A stretch of 44,832 nt of DNA from contig JALOAH010000031.1 in the NCBI GenBank assembly GCA_023228865.1, positions 1 to 44,832 on the forward strand, in the 5' to 3' direction. The stretch is from Porticoccaceae bacterium. GTDB taxonomy: Bacteria; Pseudomonadota; Gammaproteobacteria; Pseudomonadales; Porticoccaceae. A program made the translations under genes and the position numbers. Shown piece after piece: positions 1 to 7,190 of this stretch. The notes below the pieces were generated by a model, which was not told the DNA's origin, searched no databases, and was given only the letters and a program-made list of their open reading frames with translations. Within the stretch, counting starts at the first letter, position 1, and the number at the start of each line of letters is the position of its first letter.

Positions 1-262
1 CGACCACATAAACCACATCACCGGCAAAGTGTTTACTCACCGCTTGCCAGTGCTTGCGCACCACAGCGGGCGTCTCCCTCTGTTGAGCACGGTTTACCAT
101 CAACAGGCAGGGGCTACCCAGTAGATCGGCTTGGTAGAAGGTATAGCGGTCATGCAAAAAAAAGGACAACTGTGCCGCCTCCGGCCAAGGCAGCCCCCAT
201 ACCTCGCTAACAGCATTACTGCCCAAGGTATCTTGCAAATAAGACTTAGCTTTATTCAGCAT
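1..262 (-). CDS. N-terminal part of a winged-helix/AbiEi-like regulator, cut by the window edge
   Basis: The minus strand reads openly from an ATG at 260-262 to the window edge, giving 87 residues that begin MLNKAKSYLQDTLG and include the stretches LSFFLHDRYTFYQADLLG and CLLMVNRAQQ. From memory this resembles the N-terminal region of proteins annotated as winged-helix regulators or type IV (AbiEi-like) antitoxins, often found beside AbiEii-type nucleotidyltransferases. That assignment is recollection, not a search result. No strong Shine-Dalgarno sequence precedes the ATG. An inverted repeat at 290-318 lies just upstream and could be its operator. The partner gene, if any, would lie beyond coordinate 1. 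The open frame is fairly sure; the family is tentative. Confidence 0.45.
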   Translation of the reverse strand, partial: MLNKAKSYLQDTLGSNAVSEVWGLPWPEAAQLSFFLHDRYTFYQADLLGSPCLLMVNRAQQRETPAVVRKHWQAVSKHFAGDVVYVV

Positions 263-289
263 GGCGCAAAGCACCAATAACGTAAAATC

Positions 290-318
290 GCACGCTAACA
301 TAACAAAAGTTATCGTGC
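290..318. promoter_or_regulatory. Inverted repeat upstream of the edge gene
   Basis: GCACGCTAAC (290-299) and GTTATCGTGC (309-318) are complementary at 9 of 10 positions around a 9-base loop. The repeat lies 28 bases upstream of the ATG of the 1-262 gene and beyond the stop of the 371-964 gene. It could be an autoregulatory operator or a weak hairpin terminator. No T-run follows it on the minus strand, so an operator is the better guess. Confidence 0.35.
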
Positions 319-370
319 AATATCATTGTTATCAACTGAATGGAAGATCCTGCCCCCAGGCGACAACCAT

Positions 371-964
371 TCAAGCAACCGCCGCAACAATACCCTTCAG
401 CTCAGCCATGGCCTCAGGGCGCTTCAACAGCAGAATGTCTTCGTTGATTTTGAGAATAATGCCCTTGATCACATCAGTGGTACTGTCGATGTCTGCCGCA
501 GACTTTACCAACTCCAACTCTTCTGAAATGATTTTGCCCTTCAAAGAAAGGCGCTTGTCTGCCTTGCCAGCGGCAAGCTCAGTGCGCAAAAAAGCTTTCA
601 GCTTCCCCGCCGCTTCAGGGTCGGTTGCCAATTGATGAATATAATACTTGACCAGGCTGGGTATAAAATCAGCGGTCGCGCCCACCTCACTCGTTGCCAA
701 ACCGAGAATATCCAGCAGATGCGCCGGCAAACGGCTCTCAACCGCCTTGCGCTGGCATTCCAGCTGCCTGCGCACGGCAGGGGTAGACTGGTGCGGAATC
801 ACACAAACTTCATCACAGCAGTCACATACACCCACCAGCACCTTTTTGACAATGCCACTGCCATCACTGAAAGGAACATCCCGCAGCTTGAACGTTGCGC
901 TCTCAAGTGAACCGCAATGCTCGCAAATGACCTTCTGGGAATCGCCTACCCTGAAAATTCTCAT
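371..964 (-). CDS. MqsA-like zinc-finger antitoxin with a possible ribbon-helix-helix C-terminus
   Basis: This 197-residue protein has an N-terminal zinc-binding pattern, CEHC near residue 15 and CDCC near residue 48, around the stretch KLRDVPFSDG. This is the architecture of the MqsA/YgiT N-terminal domain. The long C-terminus (about residues 135-197) contains RLSLKGK followed by two helices with STTDVIKGIILKI, which reads like a ribbon-helix-helix DNA-binding unit rather than the HTH_XRE domain of classical MqsA. A good ribosome site (GAGG) precedes the ATG. The gene lies 9 bases downstream of the toxin-like gene at 974-1270, so the order is toxin then antitoxin, as in mqsRA. The presumed role is to neutralise the toxin and repress the operon at the palindrome at 1284-1301. 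The zinc finger is visible; the RHH call is inference. Confidence 0.6.
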   Translation of the reverse strand: MRIFRVGDSQKVICEHCGSLESATFKLRDVPFSDGSGIVKKVLVGVCDCCDEVCVIPHQSTPAVRRQLECQRKAVESRLPAHLLDILGLATSEVGATADFIPSLVKYYIHQLATDPEAAGKLKAFLRTELAAGKADKRLSLKGKIISEELELVKSAADIDSTTDVIKGIILKINEDILLLKRPEAMAELKGIVAAVA

Positions 965-973
965 ACCACTACC

Positions 974-1270
974 TCAATGATGCACGCTGATGAAGACGGT
1001 GGTTGGTTCAACGAAGTACCATTTGATGTACCAATCCACCCCTTCATGTCGCCTCTGAATGATGTGCACATCCACGCCATCCACACTGTGGTGCGGGCTG
1101 CAGCGATAATCAGAGCCCCGAGATCGCCCGATAACCTCCACGACTTCCGCAAGGGTGACCTGGCCCGTGGCGAGCAGGTTCTTGATATCAATGTCGCCCC
1201 TACTCTCGTGAAGAATGTCACCTGTCCGCAAACAGCTCAACACCTGAGCTTTAACATCCCTGTAGCCCAT
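974..1270 (-). CDS. MqsR-like (RelE-fold?) toxin candidate
   Basis: The gene encodes 98 residues from the ATG at 1268-1270. It contains EVVEVIGRSRGSDY, SPHH, DVHIIQR and a C-terminal WYIKWYFVEP followed by FISVHH. The size, the late strand pattern and the downstream zinc-finger partner fit an MqsR-like ribonuclease toxin, although direct similarity to E. coli MqsR is weak. An in-frame ATG at 1301-1303 also exists, but it would place the palindrome at 1284-1301 inside the gene, whereas the 1270 start has GGGG a few bases upstream, so I chose 1270. It could instead belong to another small-toxin family with the same kind of partner. Confidence 0.5.
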   Translation of the reverse strand: MGYRDVKAQVLSCLRTGDILHESRGDIDIKNLLATGQVTLAEVVEVIGRSRGSDYRCSPHHSVDGVDVHIIQRRHEGVDWYIKWYFVEPTTVFISVHH

Positions 1271-1283
1271 GACAGCCCCAATT

Positions 1284-1301
1284 GTACGCCATAACGCGTA
1301 C
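1284..1301. promoter_or_regulatory. Palindromic operator candidate for the MqsRA-like pair
   Basis: GTACGC-N6-GCGTAC is a perfect inverted repeat 13 bases upstream of the toxin start; with two more flanking bases each side it keeps 8 of 10 matches per arm. Its position immediately before a toxin-antitoxin operon is typical of an autoregulatory site. Confidence 0.5.
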
Positions 1302-1363
1302 ATATCAACCGTTCGATCTCAATATACCCAAATCTACCCTACTGGCGCCCATGGAACTACCCG

Positions 1364-1387
1364 TGTAGGAGCCTGCCTGCAGGCGAC
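1364..1387. repeat. REP element
   Basis: A single copy of the REP family found throughout the window, here in the variant TGTAGGAGCCTGCCTGCAGG followed by CGAC. It lies upstream of the MqsRA-like operon and forms an imperfect hairpin. Confidence 0.8.
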
Positions 1388-1667
1388 AACCACCACACAA
1401 GGTTTCTCACCGACGATATCCTTGATCAAGGTAGCTATGAATCTCCTGTAATCTCCCCCGGAGCGGAGAGTTCTTAAACCACGATGCTATAGCCTCATAA
1501 CGACCACTGGGGCACGAAAACCCTCACTTTGACGGCATTTCCCCCTGCGCTCCCTCTATTATGAGGCCGGAGACCTCATTAACATGCTGTTATGCGTCAG
1601 GTCTGTAGCGTGGCCCAAAGATATGGGCTAACATTTGAGCCAAATATAGCACCCAGTAGAGGGCTTT
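1388..1667. other. Non-coding region upstream of the StbDE-like pair, with inverted repeats
   Basis: I see no gene in these 280 bases. GCCTCATAA (1492-1500) and TTATGAGGC (1559-1567) form a perfect inverted repeat about 58 bases apart. GTTATGC at 1589-1595 resembles the R' core of integron attC sites, but I could not build a full attC. GCCCA (1613-1617) and TGGGC (1624-1628) form a short palindrome 40-55 bases before the antitoxin start and may be its operator. The role of the rest is unknown. Confidence 0.35.
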
Positions 1668-1919
1668 ATGCGTCAAATATTAGCAGACTTCTCCGTAAGC
1701 ATCTCTGAACTAAAGAAAAATCCATCGGCGTTGCTTTCCCAAGCTAGTGGATCTCCCATTGCCGTCCTCAACCACAACAAGCCTGCGGCGTACCTGGTTC
1801 CGGCAGAGACCTATGAAGCCCTGATGGATATGATCGAAGACTACGAGTTGGCGAAGCTCGTGGAAGAGCGCCTGGGCGACAAGGATCAATCAATATCGGT
1901 ATCGCTGGATGACCTATAG
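1668..1919 (+). CDS. Phd/YefM (StbD/RelB-like) antitoxin
   Basis: This 83-residue protein begins MRQILADFSVSISELKKNPS and continues with PIAVLNHNKPAAYLVPAETYEALMD, the recognisable Phd/YefM DNA-binding fold, followed by an acidic C-terminal tail for toxin wrapping. GAGGG lies a few bases before the ATG. It overlaps the toxin gene by 11 bases, giving the classical antitoxin-first order. It is predicted to repress its own promoter and to neutralise the product of 1909-2190. It is one of two plus-strand genes in the left two thirds of the window, so it is probably transcribed independently of the polysaccharide locus. Confidence 0.88.
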   Translation: MRQILADFSVSISELKKNPSALLSQASGSPIAVLNHNKPAAYLVPAETYEALMDMIEDYELAKLVEERLGDKDQSISVSLDDL

Positions 1920-2190
1920 GCTGCGCTTTCTTCCGGCTGCCCTGAAGGAATGGGAAAAGCTTGGAGCTCCAGTTCGAGCCCAATTCAAGAAGAAGCTGGC
2001 AGAAAGATTAGAACATCCCCGGGTGGCGGCGGATAAGTTGAGCGGCTATGACTCAGTCTACAAGATTAAGCTACGGTCAGCTGGGTACAGGCTGGCCTAC
2101 GAGGTAGTGGATGACGAGTTGGTTGTTTATGTGCTTGCGGTGGGGAAACGAGAAAAGAGCAGGGTTTATACATCTCTCAAAACCAGATGA
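1909..2190 (+). CDS. RelE/ParE-family (StbE-like) toxin
   Basis: This 93-residue basic protein reads MTYRLRFLPAALKEWEKLG at its start and contains KLSGYDSVYKIKLRSAGYRLAYEV and VLAVGKREKSRVY. These are the hallmarks of RelE/StbE ribosome-dependent mRNA interferases, with the conserved YKIKLR..GYRL strand and a C-terminal basic/tyrosine patch. The length is typical. It overlaps the antitoxin gene by 11 bases, so the two are translationally coupled. It appears intact. Confidence 0.88.
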   Translation: MTYRLRFLPAALKEWEKLGAPVRAQFKKKLAERLEHPRVAADKLSGYDSVYKIKLRSAGYRLAYEVVDDELVVYVLAVGKREKSRVYTSLKTR

Positions 2191-2249
2191 TTCTGTCTGG
2201 TTTTTCTGATCTTTTCGTCGAGCCGAAGTGCTTATCTTGGGCATTATCG

Positions 2250-2272
2250 GTCGCTTGCGGGCAAGCTCCTAC
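2250..2272. repeat. REP element at the end of a transposase remnant
   Basis: GTCGCTTGCGGGCAAGCTCC followed by TAC is one REP copy. It lies exactly where the homology of the transposase remnant stops, so the remnant is probably cut by REP insertion or REP-associated deletion. Confidence 0.8.
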
Positions 2273-2469
2273 GACACTGAGTCGGCAGCCACTGGGGTTG
2301 TTTGGAACGGCTTGTAAACCAGTCCGGGCGGGCGGGATCGTAGCGACTCAGCCACTTGTACAGCCAGGCTTTTGACCTGCCCAAGCTAAAATAGATACTG
2401 GTCGGACTCTCTCCATCCCGGTGCCGCTGAACGGCCCGTTGACGCAGTTGTTCCTCAGTTTTTTCATGA
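2273..2469 (-). pseudogene. Remnant of a helix-turn-helix transposase N-terminus
   Basis: The minus strand encodes EEQLRQRAVQRHRDGESPTS, then IYFSLGRSKAWLYKWLSRYD and ARPDWFTSRSKQP. This is the N-terminal helix-turn-helix module of IS481-type or related transposases. The only plausible start, ATG at 2467-2469, begins ATGAAAAAACTG in a different frame. One more A would give MKKTEEQLRQR, so a single-base loss in the A-run probably destroyed it. The catalytic domain is absent because the reading runs into the REP at 2250-2272. It is non-functional. Confidence 0.6.
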
Positions 2470-2536
2470 ATATCTCCAATGCGATAGGTGACATTCAGGG
2501 TTTTCCACGAAGTGGCTACTCGATTGTTAAAGAACG

Positions 2537-2586
2537 CTGTCCACGATGTCATGGCACATCTTCCTGTCCACGATGTGGTGGCACTT
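2537..2586. repeat. Two tandem 23-bp direct repeats
   Basis: CTGTCCACGATGTCATGGCA at 2537 and CTGTCCACGATGTGGTGGCA at 2564 (each continuing three more bases) match at 20 of 23 positions with a 27-base period. They lie between the transposase remnant and the first glycosyltransferase and may be the end region of the decayed insertion element. Confidence 0.5.
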
Positions 2587-2639
2587 GTCAAATAGAACCT
2601 AGCACTCGCCGCCTAATAGGTTCAACAAAGCTTGGAAAA

Positions 2640-3719
2640 TTACTCAAGCAACGTAGCAAAGTATGCGCCCCCAATAGCTTCCCAAGTGAATTTTTCCCGA
2701 GCCGTCTCAGCCATATCTTGCCCAACTCTAGCCGCCTCTGCCTCACTTAGCTCGGTGATAAACTGTGCAAGCTGTGCCGGCGTCTTGAAGAAAATTGCTT
2801 TATCTTCTGTTGTGAAACGGTTAAATACGCAGTCATAAGCAAAGATTGGTATCCCAAAATGCATCATCTCAACGAGTGATGGGTTGGTGCCACCTGCAGA
2901 ATGCCCATGAAGGTAAAATGCTGCTCCACGACGCAAAGTATATAGTCGGCCCACATCGTAAACGGCATCAAGAAGATAAAATTGCTCCATATTGGTGTAC
3001 CGCGAACGCAAAGCCCGCCCATATTCACTGCTGTCCCAATTACCAACAAACACCAGTGAGAGACGATCTTGGTTAGCGAACGCTTCCAATATCATGGCTA
3101 CATTATTTTCAGGCTCTATACGACATATTGCCAAAGCGTATTTTTCAGGCAGATTACCCTGCCATGGACTGGGCTTCGCCTTAGTAGCATGATCACCACC
3201 ATAGGCAATCACCAAGCTCGCTTGGCCATAGCAGCGCTCAACATGCTGGGCAATGCCGCCATTGTCAGCAATTACCTGATCCGAAAAACGCACGGCCAAC
3301 TTCTCTGAGACACGCAGGAACCACTTCGCCAATCCCTGCCACTTTTCGCGCTTCCACTCAACGCCGTCTACATTTGTAACGATACGGACACGAGATATGA
3401 CTCGAATTAGAGGTAATGCAATGGCCCCCGATACGCCCAATAACAAGATTACATCGGCACCACGCCATAAGGCGTGGAGAAGAGAAACTATATCGTATAG
3501 AACACTACTCGCACCGTTGGCTGAAATAGGAATATAGCGTAATGTTGCACTACCGTAGCAAGCTGACCGCTCAGGATAAGCCTTCCCACTACAGTACACT
3601 ACAACTTCACATGGTATCTGATTCTTATCATGATGCTGAACCAGGTTTTCAACCAATGTCTCGAAGCCACCATACTGGGCAGGAATTCCGACGGTGCCAA
3701 CAATAGCAATTGATTTCAT
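2640..3719 (-). CDS. Glycosyltransferase (GT4-like, DUF1972/rhamnosyltransferase type)
   Basis: The 359-residue product starts MKSIAIVGTVGIPAQYGGFE, the signature of the DUF1972-type N-terminal domain found in rhamnosyl- and related transferases. The C-terminal nucleotide-sugar half contains AICRIEPENN and SAGGTNPSLVEMMHFGIPIF, the GT-B donor-binding region with its conserved glutamate. It is probably cytoplasmic or membrane-associated and adds one sugar to the lipid-linked repeat unit. I chose the ATG at 3717-3719 because GGAG precedes it by 9 bases; an upstream ATG at 3734 overlaps that ribosome site. It is the last gene of the leftward polysaccharide operon, 17 bases after the preceding gene. 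Confidence 0.82.
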   Translation of the reverse strand: MKSIAIVGTVGIPAQYGGFETLVENLVQHHDKNQIPCEVVVYCSGKAYPERSACYGSATLRYIPISANGASSVLYDIVSLLHALWRGADVILLLGVSGAIALPLIRVISRVRIVTNVDGVEWKREKWQGLAKWFLRVSEKLAVRFSDQVIADNGGIAQHVERCYGQASLVIAYGGDHATKAKPSPWQGNLPEKYALAICRIEPENNVAMILEAFANQDRLSLVFVGNWDSSEYGRALRSRYTNMEQFYLLDAVYDVGRLYTLRRGAAFYLHGHSAGGTNPSLVEMMHFGIPIFAYDCVFNRFTTEDKAIFFKTPAQLAQFITELSEAEAARVGQDMAETAREKFTWEAIGGAYFATLLE

Positions 3720-3736
3720 TAGCCGGCACTCCATGC

Positions 3737-4825
3737 TTAAAAGCGTAGGGCATTACGTAAGTTCTGGGCAAAAGCCTCAGGCGAAAATTGTTCTGCACGC
3801 AAACGTGCATTGGTTGACAATACTTCACACAAATCAGGCTTTGCAGAAAGTTCCAGCACTGTCTCCATCAATGCCTTACCGTCACGGCTGTCAATACAGT
3901 AACCTTCAACGCCACTATCAACCAACTCTTGCGGCCCCCCAACCGGCGGTGCGATTACAGGTATACCGAAGGCCATGGCTTCTAGTAGGGTTAAGCCAAA
4001 CGTTTCAATACACTGATCCGGGCGAGAAAGGTTTACCACGAGACTGGCAGTAGCATAATAAGCTGCGGGGTTGTCTGTGCGGCGATGCACAATGACATTG
4101 TCAGATTTCTGCTTGGCATAAAAGTAACGCTGAATGTCTAAATCATCATCATTGGCAACCAGATCAAAGACGATATCATCATGCTGAATCAAGCTTGAAG
4201 CCAACCACAAAAACTCAGGCACACCCTTGTAGTCACGCAATGAAGCTAGCATCAACACACGAAACTTGCCATCGTGTCGGTGCTGATAAACATGCTGACC
4301 GGCATTGTCAAAAAACTTTGCATCCAGTGCATTGTAAACGGTGTGCGAGCGCACCCCACTAATGGGCAGGCGATGTCGATGGAAGTCCGAGACATACACA
4401 AGATCACTTGCTGTGACACGAGCAATAGCCGTCAAGAACCATCGTAGCGGAGCCGGACTCACTGAAACTTCATGTAAGTGATAGATAACCCGGCGGTTGG
4501 TCAACTTGCCATACAGCGCAGCACCAAAGGGTAGTAAAGTGTTCACATAGAGAACAGCGTCACGATCAATACGGCGATCCCCCAATAAGTTGAAAAACAG
4601 AGATACCTGACTTGACAAAAAAGTAAGTAGCGTAAGCAAACGCCAAGGTGTGCGCCAGTACCAATAGCGGGTGATAGGCAATCCCGTGCCATCTAAGTAT
4701 CCCTCACCATCACTACTAACAAAAAGACATGATCTATCATGGGACTTGGCCAAGGTCTTAATCACGGAACACAAAATGCGAGGGCTGCCGGATCGATCGT
4801 TAAGGAGATGGCAGAATACAATCAT
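3737..4825 (-). CDS. Glycosyltransferase family 4
   Basis: This 362-residue protein has a GT-B layout. The N-terminal half begins MIVFCHLLNDRSGSPRILCS, and the C-terminal half carries FRVLMLASLRDYKGV and TFGLTLLEAMAFGIPVIAPP, the E-x7-E type donor motif of family GT4, followed by GGPQELV. It transfers a sugar from an activated donor during repeat-unit assembly; the sugar cannot be told from sequence. Its start overlaps the stop of the next upstream gene by four bases (ATGA), so translation is coupled. Confidence 0.85.
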   Translation of the reverse strand: MIVFCHLLNDRSGSPRILCSVIKTLAKSHDRSCLFVSSDGEGYLDGTGLPITRYWYWRTPWRLLTLLTFLSSQVSLFFNLLGDRRIDRDAVLYVNTLLPFGAALYGKLTNRRVIYHLHEVSVSPAPLRWFLTAIARVTASDLVYVSDFHRHRLPISGVRSHTVYNALDAKFFDNAGQHVYQHRHDGKFRVLMLASLRDYKGVPEFLWLASSLIQHDDIVFDLVANDDDLDIQRYFYAKQKSDNVIVHRRTDNPAAYYATASLVVNLSRPDQCIETFGLTLLEAMAFGIPVIAPPVGGPQELVDSGVEGYCIDSRDGKALMETVLELSAKPDLCEVLSTNARLRAEQFSPEAFAQNLRNALRF

Positions 4826-6222
4826 GGCAAAAATCTAGAGAGGCTCCGACGAACAGCAATATCTCTGTCACGAACAATAATATCTACAATTTGCGCTGCG
4901 GCCACATCAGGCCTGTCATTATTGTCAACAGAAATCAATAATTCTCTAACGACAAGCTCCTCGTAGTGAGAATTAAGCTCACGGATAGTGTCAAGATCAA
5001 GCTCCTGCTTACGCCTATACACTTCATCAGCAGATACTCGGATAAAAAAAGCCCATTTTGGCAAGGGAAGAAAGCGGATAGAAGAGCGAATAAGCCATCC
5101 CGGCAGTGCAATTCTACTGCGGCCTGGGTCACAGACCATGTCGTAGACATACCGGTCAAACAGCACCACCTCGCGCCTGACCAAAGCAGAGTGCACCATT
5201 CGCAGATATCCAACAAGGTAATCAAGCCAATAGTAAAAGAATCTCAACAGCGACATAGTCAGACCTGAAGGCTGCGCACGATGAGGGCGATCATATTGTT
5301 CATCAACCGTTTCGACAATCCGCGCCGCCTTTGCAACTTCTGCAATACGAGGAAGCGCCTCAGGCCTAAAGTGACCATAACGAACATTACTATCACCATA
5401 TATCTGGCGCAGCTGCATGATAACCTTATCAATCACGGTAGTCTTACCACTACCGTCAGGGCCACTAATTGACAGAAAAACCCCCCGTGGGCGCGCCCTA
5501 TCCTTCAGTCGATAAAGAAGAAATTTAATGGATCGAAGCCCCGCAACTATTCCCTGACTCCTCCATAGCTTGAAAAGTGCCCTAAATCGTTGGCCGCGCG
5601 CAAGGGGTGGTGAAGAAGACCCCCGGCCATCAGCCAAGCTTCCTAGCAAAGTTAGAGCTACAGACCTCCCAAAAACAGGTTGTAACGCAGAAAAGATTTC
5701 ATCATTTTCTTGGCGAGAAATTTTAGAAAAGAGCAAATCATATTTTTGATTGAGAGGCCGACCTACAATCAAGTGAAATAGCCACTTATCAAGTAAGAGC
5801 ACAGAATCAGAAACTACGGGTATCCCATTATGCAGCTTATGATCTTCAATCATCCTTTCAGCAGATAATATTTCTACACCATAAACTTGGCTATTAGTAA
5901 AAAAATCAATTTTGAGATCAAATATGCCAACTTCGGATGTGCGGCGAACCAATGTAAATTGGGTCAGGCGTTCGTCTCGAAAGTAACTCGCACACTGAAA
6001 ACCCATTTGCTCTGCTAAAGTAAACACCACAGCACAAGCAGACGATAGATCTTCAGGAAAAATTACAATGTCAATATCACGAGCACCTATGCTTTTCGGG
6101 AGATGTTCAAAATTCCTCAATACCGCATAACGGATACGCCGTTCTGCAAAGCTGGAAAATAGTACTTCAAGTGCCCGCGATTCAAGATTCTTTCGTGCAG
6201 ATAGTAGATTTTCATCACTCAT
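4822..6222 (-). CDS. Nucleotidyltransferase-like / thymidylate kinase-like fusion protein
   Basis: This 466-residue protein has two parts. Residues about 25-190 look like a nucleotidyltransferase-fold domain, with RDIDIVIF and a later FDLKIDFF supplying the acidic residues. Residues about 245-440 form a P-loop kinase with SISGPDGSGKTTVIDKVI (Walker A) and LFDRYVYDM, the DR-Y motif of thymidylate kinases. Such fusions are seen in other surface-polysaccharide clusters, but I know of no proven reaction. It might phosphorylate or nucleotidylate a glycan intermediate or nucleotide. It overlaps both neighbours by four bases. The domain calls are good; the function is unknown. Confidence 0.72.
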   Translation of the reverse strand: MSDENLLSARKNLESRALEVLFSSFAERRIRYAVLRNFEHLPKSIGARDIDIVIFPEDLSSACAVVFTLAEQMGFQCASYFRDERLTQFTLVRRTSEVGIFDLKIDFFTNSQVYGVEILSAERMIEDHKLHNGIPVVSDSVLLLDKWLFHLIVGRPLNQKYDLLFSKISRQENDEIFSALQPVFGRSVALTLLGSLADGRGSSSPPLARGQRFRALFKLWRSQGIVAGLRSIKFLLYRLKDRARPRGVFLSISGPDGSGKTTVIDKVIMQLRQIYGDSNVRYGHFRPEALPRIAEVAKAARIVETVDEQYDRPHRAQPSGLTMSLLRFFYYWLDYLVGYLRMVHSALVRREVVLFDRYVYDMVCDPGRSRIALPGWLIRSSIRFLPLPKWAFFIRVSADEVYRRKQELDLDTIRELNSHYEELVVRELLISVDNNDRPDVAAAQIVDIIVRDRDIAVRRSLSRFLP

Positions 6223-7190
6223 AACCGTAACTTAACCATTTGTGTACGCAGTTTTTGACGAACCAACTTTGGTGAAAAAAAACCGGTCATGCCCAGATAG
6301 AGCGCCAACCTCAACCAATTACGCCTTGAGTAGCAAAAGCCAGCTTTTTTATAGCACTCCGCGGCTCTATCTGATCGCCAATCATGAATTCGATCCAATA
6401 GGCTACGGGAATGAATAAACTCTTCAATCGATCTTTCTGGTCTACCTGAACGCCGACGCAAAAGGCAATCTTTAATCCAGCGCATCTTAAGTTGCATCAA
6501 ACGTAAGTTGCGAGTAGAAAGAGAATTTATAGGCTTACGATAATGGAACAAAGGTTGCGGAATGGTGAGAAAATAACGACCCTCACCAGCAAGATCAGAC
6601 ATGCGACACCATAAATCCAGATCTTCACAAAAATCTTCATAGCGAATACTTTCAATGTTAGGAAATATACCTAATCGAAAGCCACCAACGCGTTTAACCA
6701 GATCACAGTATGTTAATGTTACCATGCTTTGAAAGAATAATTTATTTTTCTTCCAACTTTCCATAAAAGATGATTTGTCGAGAGAACCTACACGTTGAAT
6801 GCCAAAAACATCATGGCCATCAAAATACTCCGCATAACAAGAAACACCCATTATTAACTCATCAGACTTAAGCAACTCGTAGAGACTAGAAAGCATCTCT
6901 GGTCTCGCTATATCATCAGAATCAAAGTATATGATTAAATTACTCCTTGCCTCATTTAGGCCACGCTGACGGGTGAAGGCTGTACCGCAATTTCTTTCGT
7001 TCTGTAAGATTCGAATACGACTGTCCTGTGTAGCAATATCACGAACAATCTGAGCTGAATTATCTTCTGAGCCATCATCGATTACCAAAACCTCTAAGTC
7101 CGTCCACGTCTGCAGCCGTAGGCTTGACAATGTATCTGAAATTGTTTCTTCGGCGTTGTAACAGCAAACAATAACACTAATGCACTCCAT
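6219..7190 (-). CDS. Glycosyltransferase family 2
   Basis: The 323-residue product starts MECISVIVCCYNAEETISDT and shows VLVIDDGSEDNS and IIYFDSDDIARPE, the nucleotide-binding and DxD motifs of GT-A family 2 enzymes. A later RYEDFCEDLDLWCRM matches the family's catalytic-base region (ED). ATG at 7190 overlaps the previous gene's TGA by one base; a GTG at 7193 giving a GTGA overlap is equally possible, with AGG upstream. No membrane segment is evident. It adds one residue of the repeat unit. Confidence 0.85.
   Translation of the reverse strand: MECISVIVCCYNAEETISDTLSSLRLQTWTDLEVLVIDDGSEDNSAQIVRDIATQDSRIRILQNERNCGTAFTRQRGLNEARSNLIIYFDSDDIARPEMLSSLYELLKSDELIMGVSCYAEYFDGHDVFGIQRVGSLDKSSFMESWKKNKLFFQSMVTLTYCDLVKRVGGFRLGIFPNIESIRYEDFCEDLDLWCRMSDLAGEGRYFLTIPQPLFHYRKPINSLSTRNLRLMQLKMRWIKDCLLRRRSGRPERSIEEFIHSRSLLDRIHDWRSDRAAECYKKAGFCYSRRNWLRLALYLGMTGFFSPKLVRQKLRTQMVKLRL

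Noticed and set aside
2421..2750. Plus-strand frame with CPRCHGTSSCPRCGGTC, looking like a DnaJ-type zinc motif
   Set aside because: The cysteines come from two tandem DNA repeats, the frame overlaps the glycosyltransferase 3' end, and no family or ribosome site supports it.
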